Origin: Pseudomonas sp. S06B 330
GTDB lineage: Bacteria > Pseudomonadota > Gammaproteobacteria > Pseudomonadales > Pseudomonadaceae
Assembly: GCF_002845275.2 (NCBI RefSeq)
Contig: NZ_CP088149.1
Coordinates: 4,522,501-4,586,500, forward strand
Direction of reading: 5' to 3'
Length of the DNA stretch: 64,000 nucleotides
The notes beneath the pieces were generated by a model that was not told where the DNA came from, did no database searches, and was given only the letters and a program-made list of their open reading frames with translations. The position numbers and the translations under genes are program-made. This document shows, piece after piece, positions 10,320-27,354 of the stretch (its first letter is position 1; each line of letters begins with the position of its first letter).

Positions 10320-11213
10320 AGCAGCCGCTGGGAAGGTATCGACGAGTTTGTCGCGGTGGCTGAGTCAGGCCAATTCACCGCGGCGGCCGAGCGCCTGGGC
10401 GTTTCCTCTTCGCATATCAGCCGCCAGATCGCCCGACTGGAGGATCGCCTGCAAACCCGTCTGCTCTATCGCAGTACGCGCAAGGTGACCTTGAGCGAAG
10501 CCGGGCAGACCTTTCTGCAGCACTGCCAGCGCTTGCAGGATGGCCGCGAGGAAGCCTTGCGCGCGATGGGCGATCTCACCAGTGAACCCAAAGGGCTGCT
10601 GCGCATGACCTGTGCAGTGGCCTATGGCGAGCGCTTCATTGTGCCGTTGGTGACGCGCTTTATGGCGCTGTACCCGCAATTGCGCGTGGACATCGAACTG
10701 AGCAATCGCACCCTCGACCTGCTGCACGAGGGCATGGACCTGGCCATTCGCCTGGGCCGTCTACAAGACTCGCGCCTGGTTGCCACCCGCCTGGCACCGC
10801 GGCGTATGTACCTATGTGCCTCACCGGCCTATCTGGAGCGTTACGGCCGACCGCACAGCGTGTCGGAACTGGTGCGGCATAATTGCCTGATCGGCAGTTC
10901 GGACAGCTGGACACTGCAGCACGAAGGTCGCGAGCAGAGTGTTCGGGTTCAAGGCAACTGGCGTTGCAACAGCGGGCAAGCAGTGCTGGATGCCGCGTTG
11001 CAGGGCATGGGCTTGTGTCAGTTGCCGGACTATTACGTGCTGGAGCACCTCAAAGCAGGCGCTCTGGTATCGCTGCTTGAGGCTCAGCAACCCCCTAATA
11101 CCGCGGTCTGGGCGCTGTACCCGCAGCAGCGGCATCTCTCGCCGAAGGTGCGCAAGCTGGTGGACTATCTGCGCGAGGGACTGGCTGGATTGCCTGAATA
11201 CCGAGTTACCTGA
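10317..11213 (+). CDS. gfnR: LysR-family regulator, probable GfnR (formaldehyde detoxification)
   Basis: 298 aa with the standard LysR layout. The N-terminal winged helix-turn-helix is at about residues 4-62 (FTAAAERLGVSSSHISRQIARLEDRL). The C-terminal effector domain has two alpha/beta lobes. Its place, divergent from adhC-fghA, matches the P. aeruginosa gene gfnR, known to activate adhC-fghA; function is inferred from this context. The protein belongs to the CrgA-like subgroup by its N-terminus. The ATG overlaps the proposed operator, so autoregulation is likely. Convergent with ispD. Confidence 0.85.
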
Positions 11214-11234
11214 AAGCACAGGCTCGGCAGGTAT

Positions 11235-11942
11235 TCAACCGCGCTTGGCCCAACGCTGACGCAACCACTCAAGGTCTTCCGGTCGGGTCACCTTGATATT
11301 GTCACTGCGCCCTTCGATCAAGCGCGGCGACTGTCCGGCCCACTCGATGGCCGAGGACTCATCGGTGATTACCACCTCCGCCACCAGGCTATCAGCCAGG
11401 GCCCGATGCAAGGCGCCGAGGCGAAACATCTGCGGGGTGTAAGCTTGCCAAACGGTGCTGCGGTCGATCGTGGCACTGACCCGCCCCTTGGCATCGGCGC
11501 GTTTGAGAGTATCGCGCGCCGGCACCGCCAGCAGGCCACCGACCGGATCATCCGCCAGCTCAAACAGCAGCCTGTCGAGGTCGGTGCGGGCCAGGTTGGG
11601 GCGGGCGGCGTCGTGAACCAGGACCCAATCACTGTCGGCAGCGCCCTGGGCGTGCAGCAGCAATAATGCATTGAGCACCGAATCGGCGCGCTCCCGCCCG
11701 CCGTCGGCACGCTGGATACGCGGGTCGCTGGCGCAGCGCAAGCCAGACCAATAAGGATCGTCAGCGGCAACACTGACCACCACCCCCTTGACACAGGGAT
11801 GGTCGAGAAAACAGTTGAGGCTATGCTCAAGAATGCTCTGCCCGCCCAATTGCAGGTACTGCTTGGGACGGTCAGCAGCCATGCGGGCACCCACACCCGC
11901 GGCGGGAATCACGGCCCAGAAGGCCGGCAAGGTCTGGTTCAT
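11235..11942 (-). CDS. ispD: 2-C-methyl-D-erythritol 4-phosphate cytidylyltransferase
   Basis: Third step of the MEP isoprenoid pathway: joins MEP to CTP. 235 aa. The nucleotide-binding signature is PAAGVGARM..DRPKQY near the N-terminus, and the VLVHDAARPNL motif is present. The ATG overlaps the ftsB stop by four bases (ATGA), the usual ftsB-ispD coupling in gamma-proteobacteria. Convergent with gfnR, 21 bases apart, with no obvious terminator between them. Confidence 0.97.
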   Translation of the reverse strand: MNQTLPAFWAVIPAAGVGARMAADRPKQYLQLGGQSILEHSLNCFLDHPCVKGVVVSVAADDPYWSGLRCASDPRIQRADGGRERADSVLNALLLLHAQGAADSDWVLVHDAARPNLARTDLDRLLFELADDPVGGLLAVPARDTLKRADAKGRVSATIDRSTVWQAYTPQMFRLGALHRALADSLVAEVVITDESSAIEWAGQSPRLIEGRSDNIKVTRPEDLEWLRQRWAKRG

Positions 11943-12217
11943 TGGGCAAGCTGGTAGAGGGTTTCACCCTCCTTGACCATACCCAGCTCATGGCGAGCCC
12001 GTTCTTCGACGGTTTCCATACCTTTTTTCAACTCCAGTACTTCAGCATCAAGCACACGGTTACGTTCCAGCAAACGCTCGTTTTCGGCGTGCTGGTCGGC
12101 GATCTGTTGCTTGAGTTCGGTGACCTGGGCCAGGCTGCCATTGCCTACCCACAGACGGTACTGCAGGCCACCAAGCAACAGGAGCAGGACGAGGAACAAC
12201 CAATAGGGACTGCGCAT
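11939..12217 (-). CDS. ftsB: cell division protein FtsB
   Basis: A bitopic membrane protein of the divisome that joins FtsL and FtsQ. The start at 12217 gives 92 aa beginning MRSPYWLFLVLLLLLGG, i.e. one transmembrane segment at about 4-20. A periplasmic coiled coil follows (LKQQIADQHAENERLLERNR.., about 30-65). An upstream ATG at 12316 would add 33 unrelated residues and is rejected. Located between eno and ispD, the conserved place. The ribosome binding site is weak. Confidence 0.94.
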   Translation of the reverse strand: MRSPYWLFLVLLLLLGGLQYRLWVGNGSLAQVTELKQQIADQHAENERLLERNRVLDAEVLELKKGMETVEERARHELGMVKEGETLYQLAQ

Positions 12218-12269
12218 CAGGGTATCCAGTGGAAAAAGACCGCCACCTCTGCAGGGCACTGATGGTACG

Positions 12270-12345
12270 AAGCCTGGCCGAAGCCAGGCTTTGTGTATAC
12301 AGACCTGCTGCATCAAGTTGCTGAACAGTCAGTATGGCTGTTCAG
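12270..12345 (-). terminator. two hairpins between eno and ftsB
   Basis: After the eno stop the minus strand has CTGAACAG / CTGTTCAG (12345-12338, 12328-12321), then AAGCCTGGC-ttcg-GCCAGGCTT (12291-12270) with a stable TTCG loop. Neither has a good T-tract. They may attenuate rather than stop transcription from eno into ftsB-ispD. Confidence 0.5.
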
Positions 12346-12380
12346 CGAACCTTGGCTGCTGTCTTTTTACCATCTCTTGC

Positions 12381-13727
<1,347 letters not shown>

Positions 13728-13768
13728 TCACAGGCGGTTGGCACACGGGCAGGCCTGACGCGGACAAG

Positions 13769-13790
13769 CCCCTGACCCGAGGGTCAGGGG
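13769..13790 (-). terminator. hairpin after kdsA
   Basis: CCCCTGACCC-ga-GGGTCAGGGG, a perfect 10-bp inverted repeat, lies 35 bases after the kdsA stop and about 100 bases before the eno start. It lacks a T-tract, so it may be a partial terminator or an RNA-stabilising hairpin. Confidence 0.55.
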
Positions 13791-13824
13791 ATGAACGGGC
13801 GGTACTTTACCGGAGAATTGAGTG

Positions 13825-16323
<2,499 letters not shown>

Positions 16324-16573
16324 TTAAAGCGGTCAGTGCCGCCGGGGAAAGCGAAGGAAGGCCGAAGCCCCCGATCACCTGCGTCAATCACAGTGCATCT
16401 TAAAAAACTGCCGCGTCTGGACACACCGGGGGTTGAATACCCGGTTAGGAGCTCGCTAAACATTTTTAGAATCGCCCAGCAAAAAACTGCTTGGTAATCG
16501 GCAACTGCTGTGATTTCGGGGAAGCCACAGAAGTTGTATCAAGAAGGGAGCGTAGTCTACCCGAATGTGCCTT

Positions 16574-17857
16574 TCATCTCAAACCTTGCGCGCTCGTCGG
16601 TACACACCAGTGCAATTGCCAGTCGCCCTGGCTCAGTTGCGGCAGGTTGGCGACGGCCAGCAACTGCTGGTCACGGTAGAGCAACGGCAGGCGCGAACGG
16701 ACAAACGCAGGCACCTGAAATTCATTGAGCAGGCGCTTGAGGTCGCGGCGCCCGCGCCCGGCAACCTGCAGGCTTTCCCCGCCTTGGCGGTAGGCGATGC
16801 GCAACGGCCCCTGCGGCATCATGCCGCTCAATTGCAAGCTGCCATTACCCGGCAACAGCAGCGGTTGTGCCGGATCGTCCCAGACCAGCGCGCCGGGAAT
16901 AGTGAGCCAGTCGTCGGCCAGCCACCAGATACGCCCATTGGCGCGATGCAGTTCACCGTCGGTCAGCCGCCAGCATGGCCGTCCGTCGCCTAAAGCATCA
17001 CGCAAGTTCTCCCAACCAGCCCAGTGCCGTGTGTCTGGCAGGCGAGTGCGCTGAGCCAACCAGTATTGCAAAGCATTGCGCTGGCGCGCCGGGGATAGCT
17101 CGCACAACACCGACAGCTCCAATGAGGCCAGAGACAGCCAATCAAAGCCATTTGCTGTCGAGGCCCGGGCCAGATCCTGTACCGCCAACTCATCCAGCAG
17201 GCTCTGGGCCTCGCTCAGGTGCTCGGCCGTGCGTGCCAGCGCCTGCGCCGCTTGTGGCCAGCGCTGACGCATTAGCGGGAAGACCTGATGGCGTAAGTAG
17301 TTACGCGCATACCGGATATCACCATTGGAGGGATCCTCGACCCAGGTCAATTGCTGCGCTTGAGCGTAGGCCTCCAGCGCCTGGCGGGAGACGTCCAGCA
17401 AAGGCCGCACCAGCAGCCCCCGCCCCAGCACACGCTGGCCCGGCATCGCCGCCAAGCCACGCACACCGGCACCGCGCAAGAGTCGAAACAGCAAGGTCTC
17501 GGCCTGATCCTCGCGGTGCTGCCCGGTCAGCAGGACTTCCCCCGGGCGCAAGGCGTCAGCGAACGCTGCATAACGCGCCTCGCGGGCACCCTGTTCAAGG
17601 CTGGCACCTACAGCGACCTGGACGTGGACGATGAGCAGTTCAATGCCCAGTTCCTCACACAGGCGCTGACAATGAATAGGCCAGGCGTCAGCCGCAGCCT
17701 GCAGGCCGTGGTGGATGTGGATAGCACGAAGGGGGGGCTTGTTCGGCAGATTTGCCAGCAAGTGCAAAAGGACTGTGGAGTCCAGGCCGCCAGAGAGGGC
17801 GACGCACCAGGAAGGGGCGGTGAGCCAAGGCGTCAGTCTTGGGGAGAGATCGAGCAT
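16574..17857 (-). CDS. tilS: tRNA(Ile)-lysidine synthase
   Basis: Modifies C34 of tRNA-Ile(CAU) to lysidine so that it reads AUA. The start at 17857 (MLDLSPRLTPWL) gives 427 aa; an ATG 40 codons upstream would read through a REP repeat and is rejected. The ATP pyrophosphatase P-loop SGGLDST is at residues 22-28. Later segments include the HREDQAETLLFRLLRGAGVRGL active-site motif, a middle TilS substrate-binding domain and a C-terminal domain (LLPGNGSLQLS.. to RDLKRLLNEFQVPAF). accA lies upstream on the same strand; accA-tilS is a common arrangement. Confidence 0.95.
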   Translation of the reverse strand: MLDLSPRLTPWLTAPSWCVALSGGLDSTVLLHLLANLPNKPPLRAIHIHHGLQAAADAWPIHCQRLCEELGIELLIVHVQVAVGASLEQGAREARYAAFADALRPGEVLLTGQHREDQAETLLFRLLRGAGVRGLAAMPGQRVLGRGLLVRPLLDVSRQALEAYAQAQQLTWVEDPSNGDIRYARNYLRHQVFPLMRQRWPQAAQALARTAEHLSEAQSLLDELAVQDLARASTANGFDWLSLASLELSVLCELSPARQRNALQYWLAQRTRLPDTRHWAGWENLRDALGDGRPCWRLTDGELHRANGRIWWLADDWLTIPGALVWDDPAQPLLLPGNGSLQLSGMMPQGPLRIAYRQGGESLQVAGRGRRDLKRLLNEFQVPAFVRSRLPLLYRDQQLLAVANLPQLSQGDWQLHWCVPTSAQGLR

Positions 17858-17891
17858 CGCTGGGCCCTCATTTACGAGCGCTACGCACTCG

Positions 17892-17960
17892 ATCGCTGGC
17901 AAGGCCAGCTCCCACAACGATTGAGGTGCACTCGATTGCTGTGGGAGCCGGCGATGGCTG
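17892..17960. repeat. REP pair, copy 2, between accA and tilS
   Basis: An inverted unit CGCTGGCAAGGCCAGCTCCCAC (about 17894-17915) is followed by a direct unit TGTGGGAGCCGGCGATGGC (about 17940-17958). It matches the cores at 2063, 51923 and 58717. It fills most of the 131-bp accA-tilS gap and could form a long hairpin that reduces read-through. Confidence 0.75.
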
Positions 17961-17988
17961 CAACGCAGCCCCGCCAACTGATCTCAGC

Positions 17989-18936
17989 TTACAGGCCGTA
18001 GCTCATCAGGCGGTCGTAACGGCGCTTGAGCAGCGCGTCGTTATCGAACTTCTTGAGCATGTCCAACTGCTCGATCAGCTCGCCACGGATGTTCGCCGAC
18101 ATTTTCGCCGGGTCACGGTGGGCGCCACCCAGCGGCTCAGCGATGACCTTGTCAACAATGCCCAGGCCCTTGAGGCGCTCAGCGGTGATGCCCATGGCTT
18201 CGGCCGCATCGGAGGCCTTCTCGGCGGTCTTCCACAGAATCGAGGCGCAGCCTTCTGGCGAGATCACCGAGTACGTGGAGTACTGCAGCATGTTCAGTTG
18301 GTCGCAGACACCAATGGCCAGTGCACCACCGGAACCACCCTCACCGATAACGGTGGCAATGATCGGGGTTTTCAGGCGCGCCATGACTCGCAGGTTCCAG
18401 GCAATCGCTTCGCTCTGGTTGCGCTCCTCGGCGTCGATGCCCGGGTAAGCACCTGGGGTATCGATGAAAGTCAGGATCGGCATCTTGAAGCGCTCAGCCA
18501 TTTCCATCAGGCGGCACGCTTTACGGTAGCCTTCAGGGCGCGGCATACCAAAGTTGCGACGCACTTTTTCGCGCACTTCACGGCCTTTCTGGTGACCAAT
18601 GACCATCACCGGCTTGTCGTCCAGACGGGCGATACCGCCGACAATCGCAGCGTCGTCGGCAAAGTGACGGTCGCCGTGCAGTTCGTCGAACTCGGTGAAC
18701 AAGTGATCGATGTAGTCCAGGGTGTATGGACGACGTGGATGACGCGCCAGACGCGCAATCTGCCAGCTGGTCAGGTTGCTGAAGATGCTTTCGGTCAGGG
18801 TGCTGCTTTTGTCTTGCAGACGGGCGATTTCATCGCCGATGTTCAGCGAGTTGTCATTGCCGACCAGGCGCAGCTCTTCGATTTTGGCTTGCAGGTCAGC
18901 AATCGGCTGTTCGAAATCCAGAAAATTCGGGTTCAT
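17989..18936 (-). CDS. accA: acetyl-CoA carboxylase carboxyltransferase subunit alpha
   Basis: With AccD it transfers the carboxyl group from biotin to acetyl-CoA, the first step of fatty acid synthesis. The start [12 protein letters not shown] at 18936 follows GGAT and gives 315 aa; an ATG two codons earlier is less well placed. Crotonase-fold motifs are visible: [35 protein letters not shown] and [15 protein letters not shown]. Downstream of dnaE on the same strand, the usual dnaE-accA order. Confidence 0.98.
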   Translation of the reverse strand: MNPNFLDFEQPIADLQAKIEELRLVGNDNSLNIGDEIARLQDKSSTLTESIFSNLTSWQIARLARHPRRPYTLDYIDHLFTEFDELHGDRHFADDAAIVGGIARLDDKPVMVIGHQKGREVREKVRRNFGMPRPEGYRKACRLMEMAERFKMPILTFIDTPGAYPGIDAEERNQSEAIAWNLRVMARLKTPIIATVIGEGGSGGALAIGVCDQLNMLQYSTYSVISPEGCASILWKTAEKASDAAEAMGITAERLKGLGIVDKVIAEPLGGAHRDPAKMSANIRGELIEQLDMLKKFDNDALLKRRYDRLMSYGL

Positions 18937-19034
18937 AGGCATCCGTCTTGGGTCTACGGCCAGGCGGCCGGCCGGTTGATCCGTTTGGCGCCCTACCTTA
19001 AGGGATCAGGCGCATTCAGGTCGAGATTAAAAAT

Positions 19035-22556
<3,522 letters not shown>

Positions 22557-22582
22557 GATGATCCTATAGCAGCACAAAACAA

Positions 22583-22608
22583 CAAGGCCCGGATTGTACC
22601 GGGCCTTG
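22583..22608 (-). terminator. hairpin between rnhB and dnaE
   Basis: CAAGGCCCGG-attgta-CCGGGCCTTG, a perfect 10-bp stem, lies 57 bases after the rnhB stop. On the minus strand it is followed by TTGTTTTG, a T-rich run ending 20 bases before the dnaE ATG. It likely ends or attenuates transcription from the lpx cluster. Confidence 0.75.
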
Positions 22609-22664
22609 ATCAAAACATCAGCCAGCGCAGGGCAAACCTGACTGCTGACACTTGCCCGTAGCCG

Positions 22665-23294
22665 TCAGACTTCGGCGAAGCCAACGCCCTGGGCGTCGCG
22701 GGCTTCAAAAGCGGCACGCACTGGCGCGAACGATCGCCGGTGAATCGGCGTCGGCCCCAGCCGTGCCAGGGCTTCGAGATGCACGGGGGTCGGATACCCC
22801 TTGTGCCCACCGATGCCATAACCCGGGTAAATCAGCTCAAATGCCGCCATTTCCCGGTCACGGGTGACCTTGGCCAGAATCGAGGCCGCCGCAATCGCAG
22901 GCACTTGGCTATCGCCTTTGACCACCGGCGCCGAGGGCACTGACAGCTTAGGGCAGCGATTACCGTCAATCAGTGCCAGTTTCGGCGTAACGCTCAGCCC
23001 TTCGACCGCGCGCTGCATGGCCAGCATGGTGGCATGCAGGATATTCAGCTCGTCGATTTCTTCAACTTCGGCACGTGCGATACAGAAGCTCAGGGCTTTC
23101 TCGCAGATTTCATCAAACAGCTTTTCACGGCGCGCTTCGGTGAGCTTTTTCGAGTCGTTCAGACCAAGGATCGGTCGTTGCGGGTCGAGAATCACCGCCG
23201 CCGTTACCACCGCGCCACACAGCGGGCCGCGGCCGACTTCGTCGACGCCGGCGACCAGGTCCTCGACCAGGTTGAAGTCCAGTCCCATTTGCAT
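22665..23294 (-). CDS. rnhB: ribonuclease HII
   Basis: Removes ribonucleotides from DNA and RNA-DNA hybrids. 209 aa. The catalytic Asp-Glu pair is in [13 protein letters not shown] (Asp18, Glu19); the other acidic residues lie in LIDGNRCP and the KVTRDREM segment. The ATG follows the lpxB stop directly (TAGATG), and lpxB-rnhB-dnaE is a common order. A second in-frame ATG is two codons further on. Confidence 0.97.
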   Translation of the reverse strand: MQMGLDFNLVEDLVAGVDEVGRGPLCGAVVTAAVILDPQRPILGLNDSKKLTEARREKLFDEICEKALSFCIARAEVEEIDELNILHATMLAMQRAVEGLSVTPKLALIDGNRCPKLSVPSAPVVKGDSQVPAIAAASILAKVTRDREMAAFELIYPGYGIGGHKGYPTPVHLEALARLGPTPIHRRSFAPVRAAFEARDAQGVGFAEV

Positions 23295-24422
23295 CTATCG
23301 GTTTTCCAGCAGGGCCAGCACCGCTTCGGCTGCCTGATTAGAGGCATCGCGGCGCAGGGTACGGTGAATCTGGTCAAAACCTTCAGTCTGCTGCACGCCA
23401 CCCTCGACCAGTGGCGCCAGAGTCTGGGCCAGGGCTTCGGGAGTGGCAGCTTCCTGCAGCAACTCGGGCACCAGCATGCGCTGGGCCAGCAGGTTGGGCA
23501 GGGACACGTAAGGGCTTTTGACCAGTCGCTTGAGAATCCAGTAAGTCAGCGGTGCCAAACGGTAGGCGACCACCATCGGTCGCTTGAACAGCAGTGCTTC
23601 CAGGGTTGCCGTTCCCGAGGCGATCAATACCGCATCGCAAGCCGCCAGGGCCTGGTGCGATTGGCCATCCAGCAGGGTCAATGGCAGATCACGCCCTTCG
23701 AGCATCTGCTCCAACTGGGCACGCCGCTCGGGGTTGGCACACGGGCTGATAAAGCGCACTCCCGGCACCAATTCACGCAAGCGCTGGGCAGTGTCGAGGA
23801 ACAACGCCCCCAAACGCCCCACCTCACCGCCACGGCTGCCAGGCATCAACGCCACCAGAGGCCCGTCAGCCAAACCCAGCTGTTCACGGGCAACGCGGCG
23901 ATCGGCTTCCAAGGCAATGGTATCGGCCAGCGGGTGGCCTACGAACCGTACCGGTACGCCCTTCTCTTCGTAGAACTTGGCCTCGAAAGGGAACAGCGTC
24001 AGCATCAGGTCGCAGCCTTCGCGGATCTTCAGCACGCGCTTTTGCCGCCAGGCCCAGACCGAGGGACTGACGTAATGCACGGTCTTGATCCCGGCCTTGC
24101 GCAGGTTCAACTCAATATTAAGGGTGAAATCAGGCGCATCGATACCGATGAACACATCCGGGCGTGCTTCGATCAGGGTCTGGATCAATGCCTTGCGCCG
24201 CTTGAGCAGCTCACGCAGGCGACCCAGCACCTCGACCAGGCCCATCACCGCCAGGCGCTCCATAGGGAAGTAAGACACCAGGCCCTCGGCCTGCATCAGT
24301 GGGCCACCGACCCCAATGAAACGGACCTGAGGATGACGTGCCTTGAGAGCACGCATCAATCCGGCGCCAAGAATATCGCCGCTGGCCTCACCCGCCACCA
24401 GCGCTACACAGAGTTCAGCCAT
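23295..24422 (-). CDS. lpxB: lipid-A-disaccharide synthase
   Basis: Joins UDP-2,3-diacylglucosamine and 2,3-diacylglucosamine 1-phosphate into the lipid A disaccharide at the inner membrane. 375 aa, a GT19 glycosyltransferase. The N-terminal [13 protein letters not shown] and the later [13 protein letters not shown] and [12 protein letters not shown] segments are the conserved nucleotide-sugar and acceptor regions. It starts just after lpxA and runs straight into rnhB. Confidence 0.97.
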   Translation of the reverse strand: MAELCVALVAGEASGDILGAGLMRALKARHPQVRFIGVGGPLMQAEGLVSYFPMERLAVMGLVEVLGRLRELLKRRKALIQTLIEARPDVFIGIDAPDFTLNIELNLRKAGIKTVHYVSPSVWAWRQKRVLKIREGCDLMLTLFPFEAKFYEEKGVPVRFVGHPLADTIALEADRRVAREQLGLADGPLVALMPGSRGGEVGRLGALFLDTAQRLRELVPGVRFISPCANPERRAQLEQMLEGRDLPLTLLDGQSHQALAACDAVLIASGTATLEALLFKRPMVVAYRLAPLTYWILKRLVKSPYVSLPNLLAQRMLVPELLQEAATPEALAQTLAPLVEGGVQQTEGFDQIHRTLRRDASNQAAEAVLALLENR

Positions 24423-24424
24423 GA

Positions 24425-25201
24425 TCAGCGCGTGATGCCGCGAGTGGAATTCTGGATCGACTTGAGGAACACGTCGACTTCAGGGAACTGGGCGGCTGGC
24501 TCGGTCAGCTCGGCAATCGCCTGCTCGACCGTAAGCCCCTGGCGATAGACGACCTTGTAGGCACGGCGCAGGGCGTGAATGGCTTCTTCGCTGAAACCAC
24601 GACGGCGCATGCCTTCGAAGTTCATGCTGCGTGCTTCGGCCGGATTGCCAAATACCGTTACATAGGCCGGTACATCCTTGCCGATGGCAGTGCCCATGCC
24701 AGAAAAGCTGTGGGCGCCTATATGGCAGAACTGATGGACTAGGGTGAAGCCGGAGAGGATTGCCCAGTCATCCACATGCACATGCCCGGCCAACGCCGTG
24801 TTGTTGACCAGAATGCAGTGGTTACCGATGACGCTGTCATGACCGATGTGGGCATAGGCCATGATCAGGTTGTGATCGCCCAGGGTGGTTTCCGAGCGAT
24901 CCTGCACGGTACCGCGGTGAATGGTCACACCTTCACGGATGACATTGTGGTCACCGATTACCAGGCGCGTAGGTTCACCCTTGTACTTCAGGTCTGGGGT
25001 ATCTTCGCCTACCGAGGAGAACTGGTAGATACGATTGTGCCGACCGATACGGGTCGGCCCCTTGAGAATCACGTGCGGACCAATAACGGTCCCCTCGCCA
25101 ATCTCGACACCAGCACCAACGATAGACCAAGGGCCAACCTCGACGCCGTCGGCGATCTTCGCCGACGGATCGATGATCGCCCGAGGGTCAATCAAACTCA
25201 T
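24425..25201 (-). CDS. lpxA: UDP-N-acetylglucosamine O-acyltransferase
   Basis: First step of lipid A synthesis: acylates UDP-GlcNAc at the 3-OH. The start [16 protein letters not shown] at 25201 gives 258 aa. A left-handed beta-helix of hexapeptide repeats fills residues 5-190, and the catalytic histidine is in [17 protein letters not shown] helical C-terminal domain follows. The ATG overlaps the fabZ stop by four bases. An ATG 22 codons upstream lies inside fabZ and is rejected. Confidence 0.97.
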   Translation of the reverse strand: MSLIDPRAIIDPSAKIADGVEVGPWSIVGAGVEIGEGTVIGPHVILKGPTRIGRHNRIYQFSSVGEDTPDLKYKGEPTRLVIGDHNVIREGVTIHRGTVQDRSETTLGDHNLIMAYAHIGHDSVIGNHCILVNNTALAGHVHVDDWAILSGFTLVHQFCHIGAHSFSGMGTAIGKDVPAYVTVFGNPAEARSMNFEGMRRRGFSEEAIHALRRAYKVVYRQGLTVEQAIAELTEPAAQFPEVDVFLKSIQNSTRGITR

Positions 25202-25638
25202 AGTTTGCGTTCCGCGCAGATGATCTCGGCCGAGCACACTGGCTTGCCGTCGACCGACGCCTGACACTCGAATTTCCAGATCTGGCGCTTGCAGCTGATG
25301 AACTTGGCTTCGAGGATCAGTTGATCACCCGGCAATACCGGCTGACGGAAACGCAGCTTGTCGGAACCGACGAAGTAGTACAGCGTACCGTCTGCAGGTT
25401 TCACGTCGAGCATCTTGAAGCCAAGGATACCGGCCGCCTGGGCCATGGCTTCGATGATCAGCACGCCCGGCATGATCGGGTGCGCCGGAAAGTGACCATT
25501 GAAGAAAGGTTCGTTGATGCTGACATTCTTGTAGGCACGAATGCGCTGGGCCTCGACGTCCAGGTCCACTACCCGGTCCACTAACAGGAACGGATAACGG
25601 TGAGGCAGGTATTCGCGAATCTCGTTGATGTCCATCAT
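25198..25638 (-). CDS. fabZ: 3-hydroxyacyl-[ACP] dehydratase FabZ
   Basis: Dehydrates 3-hydroxyacyl-ACP in fatty acid elongation and so competes with LpxA and LpxD for 3-hydroxyacyl-ACP, which fits its place between their genes. 146 aa with start [17 protein letters not shown] at 25638. A hot-dog fold with the catalytic histidine in [21 protein letters not shown] and the glutamate in the following helix. A longer frame starting at 25701 has no conserved sequence. The ribosome binding site is weak; a second ATG follows directly. Confidence 0.97.
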   Translation of the reverse strand: MMDINEIREYLPHRYPFLLVDRVVDLDVEAQRIRAYKNVSINEPFFNGHFPAHPIMPGVLIIEAMAQAAGILGFKMLDVKPADGTLYYFVGSDKLRFRQPVLPGDQLILEAKFISCKRQIWKFECQASVDGKPVCSAEIICAERKL

Positions 25639-25748
25639 TTCGGGGGGAAGCCTGTAGTAAAGATAGGGAGCGCCCGCTTTTGCCAGGCGCTCCTTTTGCA
25701 AATCAAAGAGTCAGCCTGTGGCTATTCACTCTCGATCAGGAAATGGTA

Positions 25749-26804
25749 TCAGCCTTCTGATGAAGGCTGGCTGCCTGAGGTCACGACCTCGACACGCTTT
25801 TCCAACTGTTGGAGGCGTTTCGCCATCTCGTCGAGCTGGCGAATCCGCGCGGCACTTTTGCGCCACTCGCCCAGCGGCTGCATTGCCGTACCGGAAGAAT
25901 AAGCCCCAGGCTCGGTGATCGAGCGCGTGACCATGGTCATGCCGGATACGAAAACGCCGTCGCAGACATCGATATGCCCCACCATGCCAACACCGCCAGC
26001 GATGGTGCAATGCTTGCCGATCTTGGTACTCCCGGAAATGCCGACACAGGCCGCCATCGCCGTATGATCACCAATTTGTACGTTATGAGCGATCTGAATC
26101 TGGTTGTCGAGCTTGACGCCATCACCAATACGGGTGTCTGCCAGCGCACCGCGGTCGACAGCAGTGTTCACGCCGATCTCGACATCGTCACCGATACTGA
26201 CCCCACCAATCTGGGCGATCTTCTGCCAGACGCCTTTCTCGTTGGCAAAGCCGAAGCCTTCGCCGCCGATAACCGCGCCCGACTGAATGACCACCCGCTT
26301 GCCGATGCGGACATCGTGGTACAGGGTTACTCGCGGGGCCAACCAACCGCCCTCGCCAATCACACAACGGGCACCGATGAAGCACTGCGCACCGATGGTG
26401 ACGCCTGGGCCGATTTGCGCACCGCTTTCAATCACCGCACAAGCACCGATGCTAGCGCTGGCATCAACCTGGGCATCAGAAGCAACCACGGCGCTGGGAT
26501 GAATTCCCGCTACAGCCCTGGGCTTTGGATCGAACAGGTGGGAGACGCGCGCATAAGCGAGGTACGGGTCGGGGACGATCAGCGCGTTGCCGGCAAAACC
26601 TTCGGCATCTGCGGCTTTGAGCAGGATCGCGGCCGCGTGGCTTTCACCGAGGTACTTGCGGTACTGCGGATTGGCCAGAAAGCTCAACTGCCCAGGCCCA
26701 GCTTCCTGAAGGGTCGCCAGGCCAGTGATTTCCAGCTCCTCGGGGCCACTCAAGGTGGCGCCGAGGAACTCGGCCAGCTGACCGAGTTTCATGGTCACAG
26801 TCAT
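25749..26804 (-). CDS. lpxD: UDP-3-O-(3-hydroxyacyl)glucosamine N-acyltransferase
   Basis: Third acylation-stage enzyme of lipid A synthesis. The start at 26804 ([16 protein letters not shown]) gives 351 aa. An N-terminal uridine-binding domain ([13 protein letters not shown]) is followed by a left-handed beta-helix with many hexapeptide repeats at about 105-310, the catalytic His in [14 protein letters not shown], and a C-terminal helix ([19 protein letters not shown]). The skp stop is only two bases upstream. Confidence 0.97.
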   Translation of the reverse strand: MTVTMKLGQLAEFLGATLSGPEELEITGLATLQEAGPGQLSFLANPQYRKYLGESHAAAILLKAADAEGFAGNALIVPDPYLAYARVSHLFDPKPRAVAGIHPSAVVASDAQVDASASIGACAVIESGAQIGPGVTIGAQCFIGARCVIGEGGWLAPRVTLYHDVRIGKRVVIQSGAVIGGEGFGFANEKGVWQKIAQIGGVSIGDDVEIGVNTAVDRGALADTRIGDGVKLDNQIQIAHNVQIGDHTAMAACVGISGSTKIGKHCTIAGGVGMVGHIDVCDGVFVSGMTMVTRSITEPGAYSSGTAMQPLGEWRKSAARIRQLDEMAKRLQQLEKRVEVVTSGSQPSSEG

Positions 26805-26806
26805 GT

Positions 26807-27310
26807 TCAACGGGACTGGTTCATGCGCTCGATGACTTGGCGAGTGATGTCGTACTGAGGTTTGACATCAATCACCGCGCCACGCTCGAGCACCAGGTCA
26901 AAGCCGCCCTTCTTGATCACTTCCTCAACGGCGCCATCAAGCTTGGGCTTGAGCTGCTTAAGCATTTCGCGGTCAGCCACAGCCTTGGACTCATTCAGCT
27001 CCTTGGACTGGAACTGGAAATCACGGGCTTTCTGCTTGTACTCAAGCTCCAGACGCTCGCGCTCTGGCTGGGCCATCTTGTCGCCACCGGCACGGATGCG
27101 GTCGGCAATGCCCTTGGCGCTGCTTTCCAGGTTCTTCAGCTTGGTCAGCTGCGGGCCGAACTTCTTCTCGGCATCAACAGCGTACTTCTTCGCCGCATCC
27201 GATTCGAGCAAGGCCATCTGATAGTTCAGGACGGCAATCTTCATTTCGGCGAAAGCCGGGGTTGCGATCAGGGTCGCAGCCAGTACTGCCAGTTGAGTCA
27301 ACTTACGCAC
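26807..27310 (-). CDS. skp: periplasmic chaperone Skp/OmpH
   Basis: Escorts unfolded outer-membrane proteins through the periplasm to BamA. 167 aa. A signal peptide is at about 1-21 ([21 protein letters not shown], cleaved before EMKIAVLN). The rest is mostly charged helix, matching the tentacle-like coiled coils of Skp ([22 protein letters not shown].. ), then the C-terminal body strands. Between bamA and lpxD, its standard position. Confidence 0.95.
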   Translation of the reverse strand: MRKLTQLAVLAATLIATPAFAEMKIAVLNYQMALLESDAAKKYAVDAEKKFGPQLTKLKNLESSAKGIADRIRAGGDKMAQPERERLELEYKQKARDFQFQSKELNESKAVADREMLKQLKPKLDGAVEEVIKKGGFDLVLERGAVIDVKPQYDITRQVIERMNQSR

Positions 27311-27354
27311 GATGCACTCCTACAGAATCCGTTGTCGTTAGCAAGGGGCAGACC